Below are positions 1 through 9,641 of a DNA stretch of 64,000 bases, piece after piece. The translations under genes were made by a program, and so were the position numbers. Source of the DNA: Opisthorchis felineus (Eukaryota; Platyhelminthes; Trematoda; Opisthorchiida; Opisthorchiidae); assembly GCA_004794785.1 (NCBI GenBank), contig SJOL01001501.1, positions 75,445-139,444 on the forward strand, in the 5' to 3' direction. Numbering within the stretch: position 1 is the stretch's first letter; each line of letters starts with the position of its first letter. Under the pieces are notes generated by a model. It saw only the letters and a program-made list of their open reading frames with translations. It was not told the origin of the DNA and made no database searches.

Positions 1-770
1 GTGACCAAGACATTGAAACGTGCTGCGTGCGGTGGTCACACTCAGCTGTGTGCTGGACCTTGGTGCATCAGAAACGCGTCGGTGAATCTCGTCTTTTCTC
101 ACGTGACATCCTCACAGTGCATGTTCCGCAGATGTCGGTATTCGAAAACACGGGGCTTTGTATGTCTTAAGCAAAAAAAGGATTAGGTCCTACTTCCTTA
201 CAACAAAACTACAGGTTATACACAAATTGCTCATGCAACCCCTTAGTATGGTACAGGTATCTTCGCAAAAGCAACATGGGCTTTCAGCATACGATTTTTC
301 TTTCAGTGGCACCGGTGGAGCTAAAACAGCTGCCCAGCTAAATAAGCTTTGTAGTGCATTGTGTCCAAGGCCGAGCACTGTGGGAGAATGCTGCAAACCA
401 AATAACATCGCCTTGGAATTAAGCAGGGTGGTGATCATTCCCAAGTGTTGTTTAGCACCCGTCACCTGTGCCATGCCGCAAGCCGAAACGATGTCTGCAC
501 GTTTCAGATCTTATCGTGTATTATCTGGGATCGGATTTTAGCCTCCGTACGGTGAATTTTCAAGTCATTTTGCAAGATACCATGGATTGAAATTGAGGAA
601 AAACGGTGATAATTGAAATTCCTATCCTACTCAGCTCCGAATGGTAAAGGGGCTCCTTAGCTGGCAATAAAATCATTCCTTGACCTGAGGTGTACGTATA
701 TATAGCCCGAATGTTAACATTCTTAGCTGCAGCATTTCGTATGGCAGACTCCCACAAGTTAGATTATGTT
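1..770. other. no supportable gene
   Basis: Short overlapping frames occur on both strands, the longest being 127 codons at 158-541 with a 94-codon antisense partner. Neither shows a recognisable domain, a compositional shift or splice-site support. I see no repeat shared with the rest of the window. Confidence 0.6.
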
Positions 771-921
771 CAACTCATTTGCGAACCAATTTGGTTTTGC
801 GGGAGACTCACCAGTTGAATCTCTCGTTTATGATGTTTTTAAGCTTAGTAACATAAGCGAGGGATTCAGCTGGGTTCCAGGTGAGTCTCCCGTAAAACCA
901 AATTGTTTTTCAAATGAGTGC
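771..921. repeat. inverted repeat of two family A head segments
   Basis: The left arm (about 771-835) and the reverse complement of the right arm (about 852-921) are nearly the same sequence. Both read ACTCATTTG, then CAATTTGGTTTT, then CGGGAGACTCACC, then GAAT, CTCG and TTATG. By hand count they are about 88% identical once an 8-nt gap in the left arm is set aside. The spacer is about 16 bp, so the transcript could fold into one long hairpin. The same segment occurs singly at 20201-20280 (minus) and 46785-46866 (plus), so each arm is a copy of a dispersed element, placed head to head. Within one copy the motif can itself form a small stem (GGGAGA against TCTCTC, CTGG against CCAG). Just downstream lies the family A hammerhead at 988-1030. 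Whether this segment and the hammerhead belong to one element is inferred from their adjacency here and at 20.2 kb. Confidence 0.75.
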
Positions 922-944
922 ATTTCGCTAATTTCGTGCACTTT

Positions 945-1080
945 GGGTTCAAGTAGAACATAAGGTTGACGGAAACTCCGGGAATGTGCCTACCCGATGA
1001 GCCCCAAGAAGGGCGAAACCGGTCGTGGGCTTTCGAAGAATTTTCAGCAACCTCATGAGTAGTGTATTACGTCCATATAA
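945..1080 (+). repeat. family A retroelement fragment with hammerhead
   Basis: This segment matches the reverse complement of 58725-58860 over roughly 110 bp. The shared blocks are a GGGTTCAAGTAGAACATAA-like stretch, TTGACGGAAACTC, the hammerhead core, and TTCAGCAACCT. The block from 1025 onward also matches 20095-20200 on the minus strand (GGGCT, TTTTCAGCA, ATGAGTAGTG, ATTACGTC). GGGTTCAAG at 949-957 resembles an RNA polymerase III B box, but I could not identify a matching A box. Antisense reading gives a short open frame (949-1140, minus) that may be predicted elsewhere as a hypothetical protein. I treat it as a repeat shadow, not a gene. Confidence 0.75.
988..1030 (+). ncRNA. type I hammerhead ribozyme, one core substitution
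   Basis: The sequence folds as a type I hammerhead, the self-cleaving RNA motif. Stem I is GCCUAC (988-993) with GUGGGC (1025-1030): six pairs including one G-U. The first core strand is CCGAUGA (994-1000), where the consensus is CUGAUGA, so position U4 is C. Stem II is GCCC (1001-1004) with GGGC (1011-1014), with a 6-nt loop. The second core strand is GAA (1015-1017). Stem III is ACC (1018-1020) with GGU (1021-1023) and has no loop. The cleavage-site nucleotide C17 is at 1024. ACCGGU is self-complementary. In the family, such minimal stem III forms are thought to cleave as dimers, as described for ribozymes in Penelope-like elements. The U4C change probably abolishes or greatly lowers activity. 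Three paired stems in the right order with otherwise correct core bases make chance unlikely. Confidence 0.85.
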
Positions 1081-2838
1081 GTGCACCTCCATATTCTGAA
1101 CGCCTGCATTCGGATGGAACTCTAGCATTTTCAAGACCATAATGGAGATAGAGAATACGGGAGTTTTACCAAAACGGTGAGATGATTAAAGCTGGTGGAT
1201 ACATGGACTGTGTGCTCACGCTTCGGAGATCTTAAGAAGACGCGGGTTTAGAAGACGAAAACCTCAAATTCAGGTGTCCAACCAACTTCTCGGCATATGG
1301 TTGAACGATTTCTGTCAATCAATAACTAGTATCCACCAATGGCAAGGCACACGTGTAGTGTTTCGGTCTGAGTCCCACCCGAGAGCAATACGTGCTTTTT
1401 CTCCTTGGAACATCTATCGCCTGTGCCTACGTGAACTGGTACAGATAGGTACATGTATAGGTGTAGCTTACTTGACTGAAGCCAAGAGTAACCTGTGGGT
1501 CTGGCTGAGAATTCGGAATTGTGAACTTTTTAGGCTGCTGGGACGAAACAGTTATTAGCAAAAGCAGTTGAATTGTCCTCTTTAAAGGTGAGTTTCTGAG
1601 GCTATCCGTGTCTCGCCAGTGTGTTTGCGATAAGTTCTGACTCATCTGAGATGCAATCTGACGGGAATATACGTGAAAACAATGTTTGGAGAGCGATTTG
1701 CCTCGTGGTTCTTAAATGTTTTGGCAATGATAGCCAGCACATAGCCAGCCTGCATCTGTTTATTTTCGTCTTTAAAATTTCCGAGACAATGTCATCGTTA
1801 CAGTCGAGTTCTCTCGCTAGTAACTTGATTAGCTTCAATGGAATGATGAGTTCGCGTCATCTTGATATCAGGTAAACCATGTGTTAATGTTAAACGATAC
1901 AAGCTACCACTCTACTGTTTCACCGCAAAATTTGTTTGCCCACCGTGTAATGTGTTCTCGATAAGCATACTGTTATCACAGGATTATTCACCCTTACCAT
2001 TCGCCGCAGCAGTCCCCCTGAGGGAGCTAGCAGATGTCTATTGAACTTTGTGTTCATCGAGGAGCTGCTTCCTTTTCTCCCACGAATTCCACAGTTTTTC
2101 TCACCTGAAGCTACTTTTGTCCCGAATAAGGGCAACTAGTCCGACGGCCTATTGAAAATTCACCGGAAAATTCGAAACGACGATTCCGGGTGACGTGAAT
2201 TACGGGACAATCTGAGACGTCCTATTCACGCAGAACAATGGTTCCAGACTGAAAATGAAAAGGTGATTATGCTACCCGTCACATCCGGGTGGGAGACGCA
2301 GTGAACAATTTGTCCCCTCCAGTTGGCGAATCATTTGGAGTCATTAATTATATCGTACCGTGTTGTTGTGATAAATCCTTGTAACAATGAAGGGTGTGCC
2401 GAATGCCGGTGGGAAAAAGGTACAAGCAGGTAACATTTTAGGTCCAGGTAGATTTTTGGTCCATCCGTAGTTGGTCAATAAACGGTCATAGCCTAAATAG
2501 GACGTTGTTCCTTAAAGGTTATGCAAAATATAATTTACAAAATACAATATCGAAAACGTGGCTTAGCAACTGTTCGCGACTAGACCAGAGGCAGACATTT
2601 CAGTAGGAGCTATTTTCTGGAAGGTGTATGAGATTTGCCGGTTGATGTTAGTAGTAGATGTCCATGTTAGATGACACCACTTGTACACAGACATTTGAAA
2701 ATGAATGAAGATATCAATGGGTTCGTATTAGAAAACGATATGTGAACAAATGAAACTTTTGAAGTAGGTGAGCAGAAGCAAATCTGGTCATCTAGTGAGC
2801 GAAAGCTTCCATTTGTCGTGACAAACTGTTGTTTAGGG
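1081..2838. other. no supportable gene; one weak coding candidate
   Basis: The only frame that looked protein-like is on the minus strand, about 1602-1855. It contains LARELDCNDDIVSEILKTK and is vaguely like the C-terminal part of a retroelement Gag. It has a stop directly upstream, no zinc knuckle and no protease after it, so I do not call a gene. The rest holds only short chance frames. Confidence 0.45.
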
Positions 2839-2851
2839 ATATATATATATA
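2839..2851. repeat. AT dinucleotide run abutting the gap
   Basis: A 13-base alternating AT run ends exactly where the unsequenced block begins. The true array probably continues into the gap, which would explain the assembly break. Confidence 0.9.
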
Positions 2852-3611
2852 NNNNNNNNNNNNNNNNNNNNNNNNNNNNNNNNNNNNNNNNNNNNNNNNN
2901 NNNNNNNNNNNNNNNNNNNNNNNNNNNNNNNNNNNNNNNNNNNNNNNNNNNNNNNNNNNNNNNNNNNNNNNNNNNNNNNNNNNNNNNNNNNNNNNNNNNN
3001 NNNNNNNNNNNNNNNNNNNNNNNNNNNNNNNNNNNNNNNNNNNNNNNNNNNNNNNNNNNNNNNNNNNNNNNNNNNNNNNNNNNNNNNNNNNNNNNNNNNN
3101 NNNNNNNNNNNNNNNNNNNNNNNNNNNNNNNNNNNNNNNNNNNNNNNNNNNNNNNNNNNNNNNNNNNNNNNNNNNNNNNNNNNNNNNNNNNNNNNNNNNN
3201 NNNNNNNNNNNNNNNNNNNNNNNNNNNNNNNNNNNNNNNNNNNNNNNNNNNNNNNNNNNNNNNNNNNNNNNNNNNNNNNNNNNNNNNNNNNNNNNNNNNN
3301 NNNNNNNNNNNNNNNNNNNNNNNNNNNNNNNNNNNNNNNNNNNNNNNNNNNNNNNNNNNNNNNNNNNNNNNNNNNNNNNNNNNNNNNNNNNNNNNNNNNN
3401 NNNNNNNNNNNNNNNNNNNNNNNNNNNNNNNNNNNNNNNNNNNNNNNNNNNNNNNNNNNNNNNNNNNNNNNNNNNNNNNNNNNNNNNNNNNNNNNNNNNN
3501 NNNNNNNNNNNNNNNNNNNNNNNNNNNNNNNNNNNNNNNNNNNNNNNNNNNNNNNNNNNNNNNNNNNNNNNNNNNNNNNNNNNNNNNNNNNNNNNNNNNN
3601 NNNNNNNNNNN
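2852..3611. other. assembly gap (760 N)
   Basis: Continuous run of N. Frames that appear open across it are artefacts of undetermined bases. Confidence 0.99.
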
Positions 3612-6600
3612 CTGGAATGAATTTAATATAGGCGGTGATCATCGAGTCATGAGGTTTTGTTTTGTCACCAAAGGCAGCTACTTGTATTCTTGAGAAGCGT
3701 CAGAATTCCATGAACAATTATTATCTGTTGTTTCCGATTTTCTTGCACGTCGACTGAAGGCCTTGGCTTGCTGTTTCTCCACAGTTTCACTAATTTTAAA
3801 CCAAATGTGTTTTCAGGTAACTGTGCGAGTTGCTGTCGTAACATAAGATGAACAGATGAGAACGCGAAAGGCGCTTCACATAAATGGGTAAAACAAAACA
3901 TTCTGACCAATACTGGTGAGTGCGAAATAACAGAAAATCTTATGCCCGGTAGTTACATATGAAAGTAGCACGCAAGAAGGTGCATTTAGGATGTTCCTTT
4001 TAGCGTGCTCCCTTTGCCCAATTACCGAAAACAATTTTGTGGAGAAGTAAATGAAGTTGAAACCACTTTGATAGCGTGAATTTCAAATTATGTTCAAAAC
4101 GGACGTACGTCTACCTTCCGTAATTCTACTCTTCAACAAAACTACGGGATTAGTGTTTAGGCATGGTTTTGGAGATAAATTCACCTACTGTTATCCGAAA
4201 CCCTGGTTATATGTATTTATATTAAGTACAGTGTCTTTTGTATCGTCAAAGGAATAATTTGAGCCAAATAGGTTATTCTCAATGCGGACTGAAAGACACA
4301 AAGGTAATTGCATTACGCGTTCATGCATGACAGACGGTAACTTCTAGTTGTGTCGGGTAGCTTAAGAACGTATCAGTGTGAATTGACTTTGAATAAGTGT
4401 CTGTGTGCTGATTTCCCATTTCATACTTTGGATGATACGTTACACAGACAACAGGACTTCTGACCTCTTCACGTTTCTCTCTTTGATTACTTCCAAACTG
4501 GTTCTTTCTGATGAGCGTCAGAGCCTACCGCGTCAAAATGGAGGCGGACCGATTGTTCCGCGATCTTCTCTCAATGAGGATGATTTGACTAGTCGGTGAT
4601 GGAATCTGTGACATTTTTTACGCTGCGCGTGAGTAACTAAATGAAACCAGAATGAGATCACTTCAGAGTAGTTATTCAAAACCTGTATCGTGCACCTCTA
4701 CTAGCAAGGGACGGATCGGCGCGGGCGTCAATGGCTTGCTGTCTGAGAGGCAGAACATTTTCCAAAGTCTAATGGGAACAATAACGTATTGTGTTGTGAA
4801 TCGAACAGCCGTAGAAATGGATTTCACTGAGAATTTTGCCTCTGGTTAGACCCAGCCTCGTTCGCTCTATGCAAGAATTTCTGGCGTTACTCGTTTCAGT
4901 TATCCTTCCTGTTACCAAGACCCGTAAAACACAGAGAAGCTTGTAATCGTACTTAAGTTTATTTTGAATGACACTGAAATTTATAATTCGTCGTACCGAC
5001 CATGAAAACCCGAATGTGATCGCTTTATAGGTTGGTGATAAAGCGTATAGAAACGTTACACTGTAAGAGCTCAAAAGATAAACTGAGTTTGTCAGAAGGG
5101 TTTCGAAGTTTACCTAAACCCAGAAGTTGCGGAAAACCAGGATCCGAAAACAGCGGGACAATGAGTGAAATTTTCGACGTACTTCTAATGTTACCGGTGG
5201 ATCCAGTGAAAAAAGGTTGCAAAAAGACATTTTCTGGCTGACAGTTAACAGAAAAAGGAGGTGAACCATTGTGTGAGGTTTCTGTGGTGTTTTCTAAAGG
5301 AAGAAGGTAGTCCACTGGGACACCAAAGAATGTAGAAGAAAAACTACCCCATCCTACCTTATGAAACAGGCCTTTCCTGTCTGTGCTATTGGAAGCGGAT
5401 CGAAATTCCGAGGATAAAGTTTAATTTAACTAGACTCGGGATATTTGCTAAAACGGAGGGAGTAAGCTAGCGTTATCTAGATCGACAAAGGTTTGTAAAA
5501 GCAGGGATTCTTTTGATGCTCAGCAGCATGGATACCAATCAGCCAAGTGCACTCTCTAGGAGAATATAGCGTTCCACGAAATGGCTCACACATGAAAGTC
5601 AACTGTTTCCTTCCAGGGTGTTCACGGCTTTGTTAACCGAAGTGATTTTGCCACCCATGAGAAGTTGTCCGTCTGACTACTTACTGAAAAGTGGAGATGA
5701 AAACCACGTATCAAAGGCAGAGACAGTGATTTTTTATGTTTAGGTAAATTGTCGATTAACTCAACTGTACCGCCAAATTCTACAAATGATACTATTCAAG
5801 GAGAGGTAACTGACATTCGTGTTACAAGGTGCCACCTCAGGAACTACCCAAACGTACGTAGATTCATGACATAGACTGTATTTGAGGCAGATCTTGGGTT
5901 AATTTTAAAAAATATGCGGGTTTCTGTCGCCAGTCGATGCCCATCAAGAATAAAAAGATTGTTTGTACTCAGCTAAGTTTTAGAGTGTATGAAGATTTCG
6001 GTGGCTTGAAAATTAGTTACAAACCGACTACACCCAAAAATTACGTGAACAAAAGCTTGCTGAGCAACCAGGATGTTTGCTCTGTAGTAATGAAAATTTC
6101 TGACGACTAGGGAAACTTGGTAGTCCATGCACTAGTTTAGGATACAAAATTGGCAAAAATAAGTTACTTTGCAAAGAAAAAACCCCCACAGAAAAACAAA
6201 GTAATTTGAAGCTTTTAGCCGCCTAGGACATCAGAGAAATTACCTACCTAAGGTAGCCCATGCCCATAGTAAAAAAACATTTGTTTCTGAACAATGGTCT
6301 CTTGTAGGGGAGTGCTGTACTCACTTTCCTGCAATATAGTGCCCAAGGTTTGAAGCGAAATTAAGGAACCCAGAAAGAACCACGCAGAATTGCTCGCACA
6401 TTTCAACTTCCACTTAACTTCTGCTGTCCACTGGATTGATATTCACCTGTGGTTCGTTACAAACACTTGCAAACTGGTTCTCACGGAAGTCCTGCCGCAC
6501 TAGTGGACGAGGTGGGTTTCTCGGTGTTTGAAAAAGAAGCTTAAACTCAACTGGGCTCAAAAGTGAAGCCGAGGTCTCGACGTTTGCAGACGCCTCGGAA

Positions 6601-7226
6601 GCCTAAGAAATAGCCATACATTCACCCTTCAATTGCGTGAAAACAGCAGCTGCCTGAAGTGATACGACACAGGCATCCATCCCATTCAACGTCATTTGTT
6701 CGGGACGTATCAGGATTGCCTGTAAAACTGTTGATATTCTGGTGTTCACTTACTTTTGTTTCTAGTTTTGGTGTAAAAGCACTATAGAGGCCTGATATAC
6801 AGGCACCTGGTTATCGCTGTCGTGATGTACCTATCACGGTAGCTATTCACATAATTAGGGCAGGGCTGGTGATACAATTTTTGGTTTGCTGACTTCAGGA
6901 GCGTCACATGTTTGGTTGTCAGTCCAAGAGTTTAACCGGGTAGAACCACTAGCACGATGTGTTTTACAGTGACGTATCTCATTTACCGTGGTTTCTTCAG
7001 GAAATTTATTTGCCAGTCACAGTTTTCCCCCACCTTGTTTTTTTCACACCTATGAATTTGGTTGCACTTCCCATTTCCCACTTTTACGCGTCGGTTGAAT
7101 TGGTTCGTATTCACTTCGGAGACTAGGCGTCTGTATGTCATACGAAAATAAAGAAGCTTTGTAACTTCTGTCGGTTACATTTTTCTGCATGCCTGCTCCA
7201 AACTTTTAGGCAGGACCAATGTTTTG
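3612..7226. other. no supportable gene
   Basis: Frames up to about 100 codons (for example 4769-5074 and 5025-5315 on the minus strand) overlap frames on the other strand and match nothing I recognise. I found no copies of the repeat families described elsewhere in the window. Confidence 0.55.
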
Positions 7227-7586
7227 ATGTGCTGTAAACAAATGTTTGATGGAAATTGTGAATGTTCGTGCTTTGGTGATGAAAACTGCATAGGTACGTG
7301 TTTTCCACTAGGAACTGTCATAGTCGTCAGCATGTATCGGTACGGACGGGATTGTAGCGGCCTCTTTTTCAATAGAAATGTCAGAAGTATTGTATGCGGA
7401 CGCCGCTGTTGTGAGGATGGCTGCGCGTGCGTATTGCGTACTTCTGTCGTTTTTAAAAAAATTAGAATTGTTTGCTTAACTCGAATACGATGTATGCGGA
7501 ACAAGAATGTGGCAGGACAATTTTCGCGAGGCGAACAACGGGTAGAAGGAAAATATTTGAGATATGGAATTTCGTCTCATATTTAG
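7227..7586 (+). other. cysteine-rich open frame, probably chance
   Basis: A frame of about 119 codons from the ATG at 7227 has roughly 15 cysteines, many in tight pairs and triplets: CC at its start, then CECSC, and CC followed by C-x-C near residues 64-70. It has no signal peptide, no recognisable metal-binding or disulfide family, and a 109-codon frame lies antisense to it (7175-7504). Codons for Cys and Arg dominate, which can also reflect local TG-rich sequence. It is listed only because the composition is unusual. I assign no function. Confidence 0.1.
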
Positions 7587-8635
7587 TAGACAAATGTATG
7601 AATATCATCAGGAAGATTTTTAGTAACAGCAACTTTCAAGAAATCTAAAGGAAACAAATTAGCTTTCGAGTGTACGTGCAAAACTTTCCTGCTCATTTAT
7701 CCCCGGTGCTCACCTGGAGCACGTGGGATCAGTTCAGTAAAATCTATCAAACCTAAGCAGGTTCTCTATTGGATCAGTGTTGTGAGTCTAGGCACAACTG
7801 ATCAAACTTCTGTGAGGTTCAATAAATGCATATTTACTTTCTTTGCTTTGCCTGAGCTGTCCCGGAATTTGTGAACTGTCTAGAAACGACCGTGGAACAC
7901 AAGGTAATGGAGGGGCTCGCTTTCGACGTTTCGCTGACGGCCAGATACAACGCAAAACAAAACGGGTTGTGAAAATAACAGTTGATTGTATACTGGCTGG
8001 TCAATGGTTACAGGTATACCAACTAGTCACTGTGGAGATCTGTGTTCCAACAAACCAATCACTCATGGTAGTGTCAATTTTCCGATCTGGGATGGTTCCA
8101 AACATACCGAAAGTTTGATACACAGTTTGTGTGAACAAAGTTTTAGCTTGTAATTTCTGACAACAACTGCGTCGTCATTCGACAGCACGTGATTTCCCAC
8201 TAGGTTGACCTAAATCACAATGTTCCGGACAGAAACCACGACCGCTGTTCACCTGGTGGTTGGATCCACCGCGCGGACAACAATGCCCAATATCACTTCA
8301 CTTTTTACTTGAGAGGCGTATATGGCCAATTTTCAACATGAGAGACGCCTTGTTGAGAGGGATGCCCAGTTGTCAGGCCCCAGTGAAGCTGTGCCCACAT
8401 AAGTGGATACTACGGATCAGCAATTCATTCTCTGGGCGATAAATTACAAACAGTCTAAAGGTGAAACTGCTAAAAAATTGGGCGGAATTTAAGTTTGAAT
8501 AAGTTGGTGAGTAAAAGGCTGCGTGATGAATTCATCTCGTACACTCTCTTCCACCGTATCAAATGCAATGCAGTATAACATACATGATATAATACACCAT
8601 GCAACATTCATATTATTCCAAAGCAACATGACCTA
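7587..8635. other. no supportable gene
   Basis: A 91-codon frame at 7843-8118 has no recognisable features. The stretch directly left of 8636 would be the 3' flank of the minus-strand Penelope-like element, but it shows no hammerhead or terminal repeat that I can see. Confidence 0.5.
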
Positions 8636-9604
8636 TTATTGAAACCAAAACAGCTTCCGAGTGGCCATTTTGTCTATCCGAGCGCAGAGGACAGGCTTAA
8701 GACGATCATTCAGTATGGTCTCATGGAGCCCCAAACTTTGAGGTCGGTAAGTCAAATTCAACTCTGTGACTTGTACCGATTGGAAGGCTAGCGATCGACG
8801 GTTTGACACTGCTTTTAATCAGCGGTGGTTTAGGGTTACCTGACGTTATACGGATTTTTGGGGGCATCTGCTCACTTGCTGGCGTTTCAAGCCTTTTCTC
8901 AGTTCTGCCGATGTGCTTATTACCTCAACTACAGGTGAAAAATGCAGTGAGTTGTGGAGTGAACTGAATTTGGCATTTTGATTGGTGGCGGTGGCATAGC
9001 CCGTGTATATGCCTTTGCACAGAAATAAGCTGCATTGTAAGTCTGGTGCAGAGATACGTTTAGTGTCCGTTTAAATAGGCCAAAGATATGGCCACCAGTG
9101 TAAAAAAACATCACTACATACATTTTCAGTAGTGTGAGTGACACGTTCGGTTCATAAACTGGAGCGGGATGCTCTTCGATGAAGCGGTCAGGGTAGTTAT
9201 TCGACCGCAGTACACTTGTCAGAAATTCAGATTCTTCCGCCAGTGTAGCAGAAGTGCAGCTCTCTATCTGTATAGAATAAGCTCGACACCAACGAATGTC
9301 TATGTCGTAAATGAGAGAAAAGTGTAATTCAGATATTGACCAGTCCACTTAGTTTTTTGATATACAAAGCGAGACAACAACGTTGGTATTTCAGGTGATC
9401 AAAATGGGAAGTCTGATATTCTAGTTAAATTCAGACGCGCATAAAGAGTTCTTTGTAGAGTTCTAAAAACAAAGAGCGGGTGTTCAGGCTGTCTTTCACG
9501 TTTTTAATGGATAAAATATCATCTAAATATCTTTAGTACGAGGATTACTGTTGTATGCTGGCTTCTGCTGACTGCCCAAGTTTGTCCATGAGAATTCCAG
9601 CTAC
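8636..9604 (-). pseudogene. Penelope-like element, RT C-terminal half plus GIY-YIG endonuclease, decayed
   Basis: Penelope-like elements encode a reverse transcriptase fused to a GIY-YIG endonuclease, and this region carries both in the expected order on the minus strand. First comes VAGILMDKLGQSAEAS (from 9604), then the catalytic box RYLDDIL (9512-9532). Then come PF...SPEIPTLL and VYQKTKWTGQYL (near 9365-9324), which match the family pattern PFLDV...VYRKPT-TGQYL. Next is the linker with FLTSVLRSNNYPDRFIEEH inside a 139-codon frame (8929-9348). The endonuclease core follows as NKHIGRTEKRL (about 8889-8921) and SEQMPPKIR, and the C-terminus as RLKPVLCARIDKM (about 8665-8705). The last in-frame stop is at 8636-8638. 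The pieces lie in different frames with internal stops, so several indels have accumulated. The 5' part, including the N-terminal RT motifs, is missing: homology ends at a TA microsatellite. The family call is secure. The subfamily is unknown. Confidence 0.88.
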
Positions 9605-9606
9605 GG

Positions 9607-9641
9607 TATATATATATATATATAATATATATAATATATAT
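9607..9641. repeat. TA microsatellite at the PLE 5' break
   Basis: An interrupted (TA)n array of about 35 bases starts three bases from the last recognisable PLE codon. It could be the target site of a 5'-truncated insertion or a later breakpoint. Confidence 0.92.

Noticed and set aside
949..1140. Minus-strand frame over the family A hammerhead as a small protein gene
   Set aside because: It is the antisense reading of a dispersed repeat. The similar frame at 20134-20195 arises from DNA homology.
2818..3693. Frames of 263-291 codons across the N block
   Set aside because: They are open only because undetermined bases contain no stops. No coding inference is possible.
4505..4545. CTGATGAG at 4508
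   Set aside because: No GAAA partner and no paired stems nearby.
8929..9348. 139-codon minus-strand frame as an independent gene
   Set aside because: It is the linker part of the decayed Penelope-like element. Homologous blocks continue in other frames on both sides.
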